This document shows, one piece after another, positions 25,947 to 34,883 of a DNA stretch of 57,942 bases. The stretch is taken from assembly GCA_022564295.1 (NCBI GenBank), contig JADFLR010000026.1, positions 1-57,942 on the forward strand. Direction: 5' to 3'. This DNA comes from Bacteroidota bacterium. Lineage in GTDB: Bacteria > Bacteroidota > Ignavibacteria > Ignavibacteriales > Ignavibacteriaceae. Position 1 is the first letter of the stretch. Every line of letters begins with the position of its first letter. The notes under the pieces are model-generated. The model was given only the letters and a program-made list of their open reading frames with translations. It had not been told where the DNA came from and made no database searches. Both the position numbers and the translations under genes were made by a program.

Positions 25947-26009
25947 TCTAATCTGCTAATTTTTCTATTTTCTCCAAATCAATAAAAATTACTGCCTCCT
26001 TAAATATAA

Positions 26010-26043
26010 TTGCCGGGCAGTAGAGGCAAATACTACCCAGCAA
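26010..26043 (-). terminator. Putative terminator
   Basis: TTGCCGGGCAGTA (26010-26022) pairs with TACTACCCAGCAA (26031-26043) with two G-T pairs or mismatches and an eight-base loop. On the minus strand it runs into TTATATTT. It is 33 bases after the metallo-hydrolase stop codon. Confidence 0.55.
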
Positions 26044-26075
26044 TCAGATTTACGGGAAATAATTCTTACTAATAT

Positions 26076-27290
26076 TTACTTAGGCAATTCGACATTGGAG
26101 CCATATTCGTTATTGATATCATCATATATCTTTTTAAGCACCTCAGAATAATTCACACGCGCATCCCAAATATATTTTGAGAAACCAATTCGCTTACTCT
26201 GATCTGGGGGCTTAACACCTAAAACCGAAGGTTGCGGCCAAATATCTTCGTCAATTGCAGCCATTCTTGTTGTAATTTTTTCTTTTGTCACATTCCAAAC
26301 CATGTAATCAATGGCTAATGACATAGCCCCATCATACGTTTCTCTAATATCTTGCAAAACAAGTGGCTGGGTGTCGTAGTCATTAAAAAAGTGATAAGCT
26401 ACAGCCATACGTGGATTTATTTCAGCCATAACTTTTCCAAACTGAGCAGGGGAAGTATGAACTTGTGTTCCGACGTTCAGTGCAGTTTGCGGAGGAAATT
26501 TTTGCTTTTCAATCAGAATTTTTGGAGAAGCAAAACATTCGTGAATGGCTATATCTGAATTTTTTGTGTATTCCATCCACCATTTATTCGGGTATGTATC
26601 TGAACTGAATGCAAACTTTAGTCCATTCCATTCTAATGTATAACTAATAGAGCCGTCTAAAGCATGAATCGCGGGAAAAGACCGAATTGTTACTCCATTT
26701 TCCTGGTACACAATTTCATTAACTTGTTTATAATTAAACTCCGTAACCTCCATCGATAATCCGCGTGTGTCTGTATTTCCTACTCTTCCATCTACATCCC
26801 ATGTATATGCTTTTTGAAGATGTTCTGCCATATACTTTGTGCCGTATTTATCTTCTGCACCACTGGGACCCCAAACCCTTAAAGGAGTAACCCTATTTCC
26901 TACAACCCCCCCAATCCATAAAGCATCAAGATCACCGATATGATCTGAATGAAGGTGACCGATAAATAGTTTATCGAGATAATCCATAGGAATTTTCATT
27001 GCAGAAAGTCTTTCTGCTGAGCCGGTTCCTATATCAAACAAAAACTTATCTCCATTACCCAATTCAACAAGAAAACAAGTTGCTGCTTGTTTTGGGCGGG
27101 CATTTGGCATTCCTGTACCCAACGCAACAACTCGCATTTCATTTGGTGCGAGTTCTTCTGTACCCGGATAGTACACATCCATCATTTTATCACCTTTTGG
27201 TGTTGATGGAGCTTCTTTTAGTGCGAGAAATACAACTAAACCTATTGCAACAAGAAATCCTGCCGCAAATGCTAAGATTGTCTTTTTCAT
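26076..27290 (-). CDS. MBL-fold metallo-hydrolase, GntH-like, membrane anchored
   Basis: 404 residues. An uncleaved-looking N-terminal helix (about 3-24) anchors it in the membrane; the body is a beta-lactamase-fold hydrolase with FDIGTG and GHLHSDHIGD (HxHxDH), further ligand candidates in FPAIHALDGS, FSSDTYPNK and AVAYHFFND. It belongs to the arylsulfatase/GntH-type group (the opening LGTGMPNARPKQAAT is typical; guanitoxin-cluster GntH is the best-known name, but no guanitoxin genes are here). A paralogue with the same ELGNGD, SDTYP-type and HFFND/HMNFD landmarks is at 36034-37473. AGGAG lies seven bases before the ATG. The substrate is unknown. Confidence 0.75.
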   Translation of the reverse strand: MKKTILAFAAGFLVAIGLVVFLALKEAPSTPKGDKMMDVYYPGTEELAPNEMRVVALGTGMPNARPKQAATCFLVELGNGDKFLFDIGTGSAERLSAMKIPMDYLDKLFIGHLHSDHIGDLDALWIGGVVGNRVTPLRVWGPSGAEDKYGTKYMAEHLQKAYTWDVDGRVGNTDTRGLSMEVTEFNYKQVNEIVYQENGVTIRSFPAIHALDGSISYTLEWNGLKFAFSSDTYPNKWWMEYTKNSDIAIHECFASPKILIEKQKFPPQTALNVGTQVHTSPAQFGKVMAEINPRMAVAYHFFNDYDTQPLVLQDIRETYDGAMSLAIDYMVWNVTKEKITTRMAAIDEDIWPQPSVLGVKPPDQSKRIGFSKYIWDARVNYSEVLKKIYDDINNEYGSNVELPK

Positions 27291-27317
27291 ATTTTTTCTC
27301 CTAATATTATGATTGGA

Positions 27318-28040
27318 TTATTTTTCAATTTCATCAACATCATCACCTCCACCCATAGGGATTGCCAAAGAAAGCATTAATATTGAATTGTTCCAGGCAT
27401 CACCAGTATTGTCTTTAAGAATATCTATTAACCCGTAATAATAAGTTAAGCTTATCCTCATACTTTTCATTTTAGCTTCAGGTTTGAAAAAGTAATCGAT
27501 TATTCCTGTAACACCTGCATCCCAGAGGTTAATCTTATCACGGATATTTCTTTCCATATTTAAATCATCACCACGGAATGTAAAGCCTGTATAAATATCC
27601 GTTGCACTTGTAAGGTAGCCAAGCTGACCCCCCAAACCTAATTTAAATGAACCTAAATTATATTTGATAAAAACCGGTAATGTGATGTAGTTAAAACTGC
27701 GTGTTACACTAATATCAGTTGTAAGTGTGTCTATTTCGGGAATGATATCCTCAAATGGCTGTACATTTTTTGCACCTCCGGGGGTTTTCGCAGTAAGATT
27801 GAAATGTAGAAACCAATCATCACTGAATCTTACTTCACCGAAAGCTCCGAATGCCCAGCTATATCGTAAATTTGCATCTGTAATTCCTCCAATATCTGAT
27901 GCTGTGCCGGCAACATTAATTCCCATTTGAAATGTTTCAGTTGATAACTTATCACCGAATAACAGCATTAAAAGAGCTTGTGCATTTGAAGCAGAGGTAA
28001 GTGTAAAGAAGATTATGAGTGATAGTAATATTTTTTTCAT
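27318..28040 (-). CDS. Outer-membrane beta-barrel protein, PorT-like
   Basis: 240 residues. Signal peptide 1-20 (SNAQ), then strands such as YSWAFGAFGEVRF, FNYITLPVFIKYNLG and SFKLGLGGQLGYL; YITLPVFIKY is the phrase usual in PorT-family barrels of Bacteroidota. The last residues (GGGDDVDEIEK) are acidic and probably periplasmic. GGAGG five bases before the ATG is a strong ribosome site. It precedes the GntH-like hydrolase by 27 bases, so both are likely co-transcribed. Function is unknown. Confidence 0.75.
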   Translation of the reverse strand: MKKILLSLIIFFTLTSASNAQALLMLLFGDKLSTETFQMGINVAGTASDIGGITDANLRYSWAFGAFGEVRFSDDWFLHFNLTAKTPGGAKNVQPFEDIIPEIDTLTTDISVTRSFNYITLPVFIKYNLGSFKLGLGGQLGYLTSATDIYTGFTFRGDDLNMERNIRDKINLWDAGVTGIIDYFFKPEAKMKSMRISLTYYYGLIDILKDNTGDAWNNSILMLSLAIPMGGGDDVDEIEK

Positions 28041-28103
28041 TATGCCTCCAAAGATTTTAATTAATGTTGATAGTTAACGGAAAAAGTAATTTAAATAAAT
28101 AAT

Positions 28104-28138
28104 TAATAAAAAAAGCGGCAATCAATTAATGCTGCTTT
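28104..28138 (-). terminator. Rho-independent terminator
   Basis: AAAGCGGC (28112-28119) pairs with GCTGCTTT (28131-28138), one G-T pair, 11-base loop. On the minus strand it ends in TTTTTTTATTAATT. It closes the sulfatase-CocE transcript, downstream of the sulfatase-tail remnant. Confidence 0.75.
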
Positions 28139-28182
28139 AAGAAATCATAATCGTAAAGCTAGTTAAGTAAGCACGAGTTTTA

Positions 28183-28232
28183 TCATTCCTTTTTCTTAAC
28201 AATACTCATATCTATCGGATCGAAAATTACAC
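28183..28232 (-). pseudogene. Remnant of a sulfatase 3' end
   Basis: Read on the minus strand, 28230-28183 encodes VIFDPIDMSIVKKKE and a stop, the same ending as the intact sulfatase at 30072-31733 (VIFDPIDMSIIGGKE). Thirty-two bases (28201-28232) are identical to 30090-30121. The stop codon of the CocE gene (28229-28227) lies inside this remnant in another frame. This is a scar of a lost second sulfatase gene. Confidence 0.8.
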
Positions 28233-30005
28233 TTCTCTTAAAGGTATTTTGGGTACCAGTAGATAGGAATCATATGACCCTCCAAAGTGAAGCACATGCA
28301 TGCCAAGATTGCCGTCCGCTGACTTTTTATAAGGCGGAGAAGGGATAATTTCGTCACCAGCTATGATAAGTTGCAGACCTTCTCCAGCCGAAAAGAAAGT
28401 GCTACTTGGATACAGCTCAATATCGACAGGCACGACCTCACCCGGTTTCAGCAACTGCTCCGAAGCACCGCTCTGCACTGGGTGCCACTCTGTCGATTCG
28501 TCAGGATCAAGTTCACGTCTGGAAACTTTACACCATCCTCGTGTAATCATATCTTTATTATTTCCTACTGATCCATAGAAATTGACTGTTTTTCCTTCTC
28601 GATCGAGCTTATTGACAGCTACAAACATGATCATATCATCCGGGGCAACATCTCCAGCATTCTTTGGTCTGGCCTCCACCCAAACCCGTGCTTTCATATA
28701 ACCACTGAGCTCAGTATCTTCGTTAAACTTAAAATTGAATAATGTCTTCCCTTTCTTTGCCGAGTATACTACTTCCATTTGTTTATCGGGTTTCTCAAGC
28801 GAAAGAGCATCTGGTTGTTCACTCAAATAGAGTTTAGTGTATTGGGTACGAGCGATCGGCCACTCATTTTCATAACGAACCTCATGGATTTCCTTGAGGC
28901 TAGATCGGATTTCCAGTCGTACTCTCGGAGTATCTAGAAAACCACTTGAAGTATCATCTTTTAGAAAACAGTCCATGAAGTTTTTAGTCATTTCTAGAAC
29001 TTCCTGTGAGTAGTAAGCATCCCATTTACCCCAACGATGAGTGTACACCCATTTGTGTTTTGATTTTGCTTTTTCAAAGGCCCGAAATGAACCCATGGTA
29101 TGCAAACCATGGTCAGAGAAAGAGGCGCAAACCAGCATGGGAACTGTGATCTCTTCTAATTTGGCAGCTTTTGCTTTCCAATAATCATCGTAGAATGGGT
29201 GGTTCTTTAAATAATTCGTAGGGATACTTCCCTCGGCTTTTACAAAGTCTTCTTCTGTGCCGTTAATGGCCGGTTTCACTTCCGTAGCCCACCAAAAGGC
29301 GGGAAAACCAACTTCAGTAACTCCGCCGGCACAAAATATATCGCGATACACATCGGTAAGCCCTTCCCAGGGAGAAATGCAGCATAATGAAGGAGGTGGT
29401 CCTCCGTAGGCTTGGCAAGCAGCTAAATGGTATTGTGTAATGGCCAGAAAACTCACTCCATTGAGCCCCACTTTACCGCTACACCAGGGTTGTTTTGCAA
29501 TCCACTCAATGGCCTCGTAATAAGATTTTCCCTGATGTTCAGAGAAAGCGGTGGGTGGACCTTCACTATTCGCATAACCCGGTAAATTCATATTGACAAT
29601 GGCATATCCTGCGGGCACCCAAAAATTGGGATCGGGCGATTCCCAGCTTGTCAATTTGGAGAAAACAGGTTTACCGGCCTGGGGGATCAAACGATATTGC
29701 TGAGGTGGCCCTTTCAATGGTGTTTTTTCAAGAGCGGGAGTGAGGTGATTGTTATAAGGATGAGCACACATCACTACCGGTGCTTTTTCGCCATTTTCTG
29801 CCGCCTTTTTTGAACGATAGATATTTGCGGTCACAGAAAACCCTTCGCTCATAGGAATTTTTACATCATATTCGCACAGAATATCCGGGTCTGGTTCGGT
29901 AAGCTCAGCCTGAGGATTAAAAAGCTGACCGCTTTTCAAAGCATTGCCCACTAGTGGACCAACGGCCTCGAATGTCCGAACAATGTTCGCGAGTTCTTCT
30001 TTCAT
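28227..30005 (-). CDS. CocE/NonD family alpha/beta hydrolase (S15-like)
   Basis: About 592 residues, cytoplasmic, without signal peptide. The N-terminal part is an alpha/beta hydrolase of the X-Pro dipeptidyl-peptidase S15 group: YAIVNMNLPGYANSEGP, the nucleophile elbow GLNGVSFLA (Ser), and ASFSDHGLHTMG (Asp) and THRWGKWDAYYS (His) completing a likely triad. A C-terminal jelly-roll domain (about 380-592) with ARVWVEARPK and a late RLQLIIAGDE-like strand is as in CocE. Such enzymes cleave esters or acyl amides. The gene looks richer in G+C than its neighbours, which together with the scar at its end suggests acquisition. The second ATG (30005) suits GAGG better than the first. It is downstream of the sulfatase by 64 bases. 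Confidence 0.85.
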   Translation of the reverse strand: MKEELANIVRTFEAVGPLVGNALKSGQLFNPQAELTEPDPDILCEYDVKIPMSEGFSVTANIYRSKKAAENGEKAPVVMCAHPYNNHLTPALEKTPLKGPPQQYRLIPQAGKPVFSKLTSWESPDPNFWVPAGYAIVNMNLPGYANSEGPPTAFSEHQGKSYYEAIEWIAKQPWCSGKVGLNGVSFLAITQYHLAACQAYGGPPPSLCCISPWEGLTDVYRDIFCAGGVTEVGFPAFWWATEVKPAINGTEEDFVKAEGSIPTNYLKNHPFYDDYWKAKAAKLEEITVPMLVCASFSDHGLHTMGSFRAFEKAKSKHKWVYTHRWGKWDAYYSQEVLEMTKNFMDCFLKDDTSSGFLDTPRVRLEIRSSLKEIHEVRYENEWPIARTQYTKLYLSEQPDALSLEKPDKQMEVVYSAKKGKTLFNFKFNEDTELSGYMKARVWVEARPKNAGDVAPDDMIMFVAVNKLDREGKTVNFYGSVGNNKDMITRGWCKVSRRELDPDESTEWHPVQSGASEQLLKPGEVVPVDIELYPSSTFFSAGEGLQLIIAGDEIIPSPPYKKSADGNLGMHVLHFGGSYDSYLLVPKIPLREV

Positions 30006-30071
30006 CATAACCTCAATTAAAATGTTCTGATTTAGTTATTAAGTTAATTCATTTATAATTACATAAGTTTA

Positions 30072-31733
30072 TCATTCTTTTCCACCAATAATACTCATAT
30101 CTATCGGATCGAAAATTACACCTACTTTCTTTTCGTATTCTTTGTAAGCTTCAATCAGTTCTTCTCTGATTTCCGGATATTCTAATGAAAGATCATTACT
30201 CTCGGCAGGATCTTCTCTTAAATTAAAAAGCTCCCACTCACCTTTGCCAAATGGTATTGGAAGATTCAATATTTTCCAGATACCTTTGACATAAGCTCTT
30301 AAGCCGTGCAATTCATAACCTATACCTTCATTAGGGTGCAGCTCATCTATTTCACCATTAAGTAAAGGCAGAATAGATTTACCCATCATTCCCGGAACAT
30401 TTGGATTATTTATACCGGGATGTGTAACTCCGGCGAGATCTAATAAAGTCGGCATTATGTCTGATACATGTATGAATGCATTAACCATAAAACCTTTGTT
30501 AACGGATTTTAAGGGTAATTTAATTATGCATGGAGAGATTATACCACCCTCTGAAGTAAAGGCTTTGAATAGTCTGCGGGGTGACATACTTGCCGTTGCC
30601 CAACCGGGACCCATTTCGATATATGATTTTTTTAGTCCTCTGTTTTCAAGAGAATTATTGAATGAATTTACGAACTCCTCAGTCTGCCCCGGATATGCAA
30701 ATTTATTTGCACCGTTTGCTCCATTATCACTGAAAAATATTATAATCGTATTATCCATTTCGTTATTCTCTTCCAGCCAATTAAATACACGATTGATCTG
30801 CTCATCCATATAATCAACCATAGCAGCATAAACTTCCATATCACGTTCTGACTCAGCCTTTTTTCCTTCCGGTAAATCATCCCAGTTTGGAGTTTCTCCC
30901 CAGGGATACATATCAACATCTTTGGGTAGAATTCCTAAATCCTGAAGTCCTTTTAGTCTCTGCTCTCTTAATACCTGGTATCCTTTACTATATTTCCCTT
31001 TATACTTTTCTATGTAATCTTTAGGTGCGTGTAAAGGATCGTGTGGAGCAGTATATGACAGGTATGCAAAAAATGGTTTATCTTCAGTTTTATCACGCTC
31101 AAGCCATTCAAGCATGTAATCTGTATAATTTTTTGAAGAATAAAAATCATCAGGTAATTCTTCAACTACTTCGCCGTTACGACTATAAGTCATTGGTCCA
31201 ATTGGAGATAGTGGTAATTTATCATTCCAATGGCTGCCGCCTCCCGGCAGTAAAGCAAAAGTTTCTTCAAAACCCCTTGCAAAAGGTCTATGTTCCTTCT
31301 CGTCTCCAAGATGCCATTTCCCGGACATATAAGTATGATATCCGGCATCCTTTAATAATTGTGGTAAATGAGCTACATGGTCGTTCAGGTATCCTTCATA
31401 ACCTGGGTGCCCCTTTTGTTTAGATGAAACGATTTCACCCATGCTACCCAGACCGGCAATGTGATTATCAGTACCTGACAGGAGAACAGATCTAGTAGGT
31501 GAGCAGGTGGGAAGCACATGGAAATTTGTTAACCGGATTCCGTTTTCAGCTAATCTATCAAGAGTGGGTGTGTTAATTTCTCCTCCAAACGGACCAATAT
31601 CTGAGTAGCCCATATCATCAGCAACAATCAAAAGAATATTTGGTTTGCTTTCTGAATACTCCACTTCATTTTTATCACTGCAGCATATTATCAGGAATGG
31701 AATTAAGATCATTAGTAATTTATACTTTTTCAT
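30072..31733 (-). CDS. Arylsulfatase-type sulfatase, lipoprotein
   Basis: 553 residues. The lipobox (LIICC, Cys17/18) places it on the envelope. The sulfatase domain begins KPNILLIVADDMGYSDIG with metal-binding Asp39/Asp40, and holds the formylglycine motif CSPTR (Cys77-Arg81), then GKWHLGD and FFSDNGANG. It removes sulfate from an organic ester once Cys77 is converted to formylglycine; a maturase (FGE or anSME) is not in the window. The C-terminal ELFNLREDPAESNDLS is also typical. Class A arylsulfatases are the nearest kind; the exact substrate is unknown. Its 3' end has a truncated copy at 28183-28232, so the family was once duplicated here. Confidence 0.92.
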   Translation of the reverse strand: MKKYKLLMILIPFLIICCSDKNEVEYSESKPNILLIVADDMGYSDIGPFGGEINTPTLDRLAENGIRLTNFHVLPTCSPTRSVLLSGTDNHIAGLGSMGEIVSSKQKGHPGYEGYLNDHVAHLPQLLKDAGYHTYMSGKWHLGDEKEHRPFARGFEETFALLPGGGSHWNDKLPLSPIGPMTYSRNGEVVEELPDDFYSSKNYTDYMLEWLERDKTEDKPFFAYLSYTAPHDPLHAPKDYIEKYKGKYSKGYQVLREQRLKGLQDLGILPKDVDMYPWGETPNWDDLPEGKKAESERDMEVYAAMVDYMDEQINRVFNWLEENNEMDNTIIIFFSDNGANGANKFAYPGQTEEFVNSFNNSLENRGLKKSYIEMGPGWATASMSPRRLFKAFTSEGGIISPCIIKLPLKSVNKGFMVNAFIHVSDIMPTLLDLAGVTHPGINNPNVPGMMGKSILPLLNGEIDELHPNEGIGYELHGLRAYVKGIWKILNLPIPFGKGEWELFNLREDPAESNDLSLEYPEIREELIEAYKEYEKKVGVIFDPIDMSIIGGKE

Positions 31734-31872
31734 TTTTCATTCCCTTTATGATATTAATGAATATTAAATGCATCTTTTTTTAATGATGAAATTAAATGTA
31801 ATATAAAATTGTATAAATAAGATTTAAGAAGCAAAATAAAATAATCTTGATGATTAACAATTAAAAAAACTT

Positions 31873-32003
31873 TTATCTTCTTCTACCTACAGATCGAGTC
31901 CCTCCACTCCGGGTCCGGTTACTTGAGCCGCTATTGTGTCTTTGATTACTCTTTTGGCGGTTATTATAACTATTGTTCAGAGATTTATTTCTGTCGCTAC
32001 TTT
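31873..32003 (-). pseudogene. 131-bp duplicate of the 3' end of the 32146 gene
   Basis: Aligns without gaps to 32146-32276 with 13 base differences. In the coding frame 11 are silent and two change an amino acid (Asn to Thr, Gly to Val); the stop codon is kept. It encodes the last 43 residues of the basic tail (SGSSNRTRSGG, then GRRR). The pattern of silent changes shows that it diverged while still part of a functional gene and was later truncated. Confidence 0.85.
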
Positions 32004-32073
32004 GTCATGCTGAATTTATTTCAGCATCTAAAATCAATTAGTATTGAGACCCTGAAACAAGTTCAGGGTGACA
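32003..32073. repeat. 71-bp double-hairpin dispersed repeat, copy 1
   Basis: Bounded by TGTCA and TGACA. It contains two palindromes, ATGCTGAA-TTTA-TTTCAGCAT and CCCTGAA-ACAAG-TTCAGGG. The copy at 38972-39042 lies in the opposite orientation with the same length and four mismatches. It begins exactly at the broken end of the duplicated gene tail. It resembles REP/MITE-like non-autonomous elements; no transposase is present. Confidence 0.8.
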
Positions 32074-32145
32074 TAATCAGTTTTTAATCGGTCAACTTGA
32101 GTAAGAAAAATTAGAATCATAATATTTTAACAATAGTTATGGGTC

Positions 32146-34293
32146 TTATCTTCTTCTACCTCCAGATCGATTACCCCCACTCCGGGTCCGGTTACTCGAT
32201 CCGCTATTGTGTCTTTGATTACTCTTCTGCCGGTTATTATAGCTATTATTCAGAGATTTATTCCTATCACTACTTTTATTTTTATTCCTGTCGACAGTTC
32301 CCGATTTATCTCTTTGTTTATTATTATTCGATGACCAGCCGCTTTTATCTTTTTGCTGCCATCCATCCGTTGTCTTTTTGTGAACATTTCCATTCTTATC
32401 AGCATAGACGTTATTTTTATTCTTTGAAGAGAAATTAGTTTTCTTTCTATCGGTTTGTCTTGGTACATCTTTATTTCTTTTTACATTATCTTTTTTCTTA
32501 TATATGTTGTTGTTACGTTGATTCTGATTGCGGTACATATTTTTTCTATTCGCATCACGCCGTCCTGCGTAGTATCCCGAACGATAACCATGCCGGTATC
32601 CATGTCTATAGCCGCCGCGATAACCTCTGGCCCCCCAGTAACCTCTGTGATAATATGAATGCCATCCATATCCCATCCATAGATGTGGTCCTCCAAATCG
32701 TAAACCGAATGAAAAACCCCAACCCGTGTATGGATTGTAATGAACGCTAAAGCCCCAGGTCATTGGACGGGGATAGTAATAACGTCCATACCATGAATGG
32801 TAATACCAACCGGTCCCATAAACTATTGTCGGTCCGTAAACATAACTTCCAGCATAACCAGGGTAATAACCAACATAAACAACTGTCGGTGTAACATCAT
32901 ATACGTAAACATATTTAACGCTATAGATGGGACAGCTTGGAGGGATTGTATAAATCTCATCCGGAACATCAACACAAACTACCCAGGGCCCCTCTGCACT
33001 ATCCGCTTGATACCAAACAGCTTCGTTACAGCAGTAATAGAAATCTTCATACTTTATCACTGAAAAAGATGTATTAACCGCGTATTCCATATCTGTGTCT
33101 TCAACATATTCCCATTTGGGATCTCCATCATAAGTAACTTCCAGACTAGTGTCATTTCTATCTATAGCACTTGTTTCTGGTATATAAGAATCGAGAACTG
33201 CATCATTTGCCTGTTCAGTGCCGGCAACACTGCTGAGCACTCCGCCTTTTGGTGATTCAGCAGGAATATTCTTAAATGTTCCTGGAAGCTCGTCTGATGC
33301 AACATAAGACCATGGACCATTTAATGATGAACTATGATACCATCGACCGGATATTAAAATAAAATATTTTTGAGTGTCAATATCAAGAAATAGTTCACTG
33401 TCCGTATTTTCGACATAAAGAAGGTCGGTATTACTAATTGGAGCGAATTCAATATCTCCATCCGTTGTAACTAACTCTGTAGGTTCTGTGGCAACAATTA
33501 TTTTAGGAATTTCTTCATTTAAAATTTCCAGACCTTCCTGGTCTTCATTAATCTGCTCGTCGTACTGTTTTGCTAATTCAACTACTTCTTTGGGAGGATT
33601 TGTTGTGGTTTTCCATTCTCCCTTAAGATCCTTTGCGGTCCACCATATTGAACCACCTTTTAAATAATAGTTTTTCCCTTTCGTATCGTATATCAGGAAG
33701 AATGGTGTATTTACAACCGACTTAAGACTAGTGTTTTCTATATCTTGAAGTATTGGATCACCATCAATAGTAATTAGCAAAGATGGTGTTGTTTCATAAA
33801 TGATATTCGGAGGATCATTTTTCAGATCTTTTGAAGCATTACTTTCCTTTTCAACTAATTCCAGAGCTACAAGAAGTCTATCCAGGGACATTGTTAGATC
33901 CCAGGTTGGTATTTCCTTTTCAAGTAAAGCGGCTAAACTCTTTTCATTTTCCTCTGCTGCATTGGGGAAACGTACATTAGTAATAGTGATTTCAAGTATC
34001 TCAACAGTTCGCGAATCCTTATCAACGGAAACTCTTGCATCCAACCAAACAACCCCAAATACGGGATTAACCGAATCCTTCATTGTTACTGATACAGCAG
34101 CTCTGCCGGTTAATTTATCACCAACAAATGATTCTACCTGCGGTTGATACATAAGAATTTTTGCATTATCCGCCTGTACTTCTCTTGGCCAGCCAAGATC
34201 ATCTCCCATCATAAAAGCATAAACAGAGTGTGAAACAAATACTAACGTTACAGCGATAAGTAAAAACAATACGGTCGTTTTATATGAGTTCAT
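32146..34293 (-). CDS. Large secreted protein with repeated WYxS/GPW modules and basic tail
   Basis: 715 residues. Signal peptide (about 1-26, VYAF), an N-terminal alpha/beta domain, then three related modules (about 185-235, 295-345 and 405-455), each with an ENT/NT acidic strand, an aromatic YY or WY and a W..A..L.GEW/NGPW/EGPW close. Then comes a Tyr/Gly-rich stretch (about 480-580) and a tail rich in Arg, Asn and Lys ending GGRRR. Similar proteins are commonly labelled carbohydrate-binding family V/XII, but that rests on similarity of the WY modules. Its 3' end is repeated downstream. GGAGAG lies seven bases before the ATG, inside or next to the end of the FMN reductase gene, so the two may be one transcript. 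Confidence 0.75.
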   Translation of the reverse strand: MNSYKTTVLFLLIAVTLVFVSHSVYAFMMGDDLGWPREVQADNAKILMYQPQVESFVGDKLTGRAAVSVTMKDSVNPVFGVVWLDARVSVDKDSRTVEILEITITNVRFPNAAEENEKSLAALLEKEIPTWDLTMSLDRLLVALELVEKESNASKDLKNDPPNIIYETTPSLLITIDGDPILQDIENTSLKSVVNTPFFLIYDTKGKNYYLKGGSIWWTAKDLKGEWKTTTNPPKEVVELAKQYDEQINEDQEGLEILNEEIPKIIVATEPTELVTTDGDIEFAPISNTDLLYVENTDSELFLDIDTQKYFILISGRWYHSSSLNGPWSYVASDELPGTFKNIPAESPKGGVLSSVAGTEQANDAVLDSYIPETSAIDRNDTSLEVTYDGDPKWEYVEDTDMEYAVNTSFSVIKYEDFYYCCNEAVWYQADSAEGPWVVCVDVPDEIYTIPPSCPIYSVKYVYVYDVTPTVVYVGYYPGYAGSYVYGPTIVYGTGWYYHSWYGRYYYPRPMTWGFSVHYNPYTGWGFSFGLRFGGPHLWMGYGWHSYYHRGYWGARGYRGGYRHGYRHGYRSGYYAGRRDANRKNMYRNQNQRNNNIYKKKDNVKRNKDVPRQTDRKKTNFSSKNKNNVYADKNGNVHKKTTDGWQQKDKSGWSSNNNKQRDKSGTVDRNKNKSSDRNKSLNNSYNNRQKSNQRHNSGSSNRTRSGGNRSGGRRR

Positions 34294-34307
34294 TTTAAGA
34301 CTCTCCT

Positions 34308-34883
34308 TTATAAATTTTCTCTCACTTGTTCTTCTAATGCATGTTCAGGGACTATATGTTTTTCTGCATACTTGATCATTTCATTTGCTAATGTTCGTAA
34401 TCGTTGCTCAACTTTACCATCTAAACAATTTCCATCCTTATCAAACGCCGAATGTACATTAGGAATAGAAACAGGACCGGGCAGTACAATTGAACCAACA
34501 TGAGAACAAACACTCCTTAATTGTTCTAATGATTTTATTGCTCCTATTGATCCCTCGGCAACGCCGAGTAATGAAACAGGTTTACCGGCAAGCATTGATG
34601 GAAAACCCAAATTTTCAATAATTAGTTTCACTATGCTGCTGAAACTTCCGTGATATTCCGGTGTGGAAATTATTATTCCGGCGACATCAGATAAAAGATG
34701 TTGTAATTTATTTTCATCAGAATTTGGTATTGATTGACCGGGGAAGGGAAGTGTATAGTCATTCGGATCAATAATTACCAACTCAATATTATCAGATTTT
34801 TGTAATTCATCATGAACAATATTTAAGGCGTGTGCACATGAACCATTTTTATTTAAACTTCCTAAAATTGTGGTTATCTTCAT
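34308..34883 (-). CDS. NADPH-dependent FMN reductase
   Basis: 191-residue flavodoxin-fold cytoplasmic enzyme. The FMN phosphate loop GSLNKNGSCAHAL opens the protein, and STPEYHGSFSS with LLGVAEGSIGAIKSLEQLR are the usual landmarks of the NADPH-dependent FMN/azo/quinone reductase family. It reduces flavin, quinone or similar acceptors with NAD(P)H. AAGGAC before the ATG is the ribosome site. It comes first in a two-gene unit with the large repeat protein 14 bases further on. The physiological substrate is unknown. Confidence 0.88.
   Translation of the reverse strand: MKITTILGSLNKNGSCAHALNIVHDELQKSDNIELVIIDPNDYTLPFPGQSIPNSDENKLQHLLSDVAGIIISTPEYHGSFSSIVKLIIENLGFPSMLAGKPVSLLGVAEGSIGAIKSLEQLRSVCSHVGSIVLPGPVSIPNVHSAFDKDGNCLDGKVEQRLRTLANEMIKYAEKHIVPEHALEEQVRENL

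Larger units (their letters stand above)
31734..32145. other. 412-bp intergenic region filled with decayed sequence
   Basis: No intact gene. It holds a 131-bp remnant copy of the next gene's 3' end (31873-32003) and a 71-bp palindromic repeat (32003-32073), both listed separately. The remaining bases are AT-rich and featureless. Confidence 0.7.

Noticed and set aside
32003..32073. CRISPR repeat
   Set aside because: Only one copy at the site, with no spacers or cas genes; the second copy is 7 kb away and inverted.
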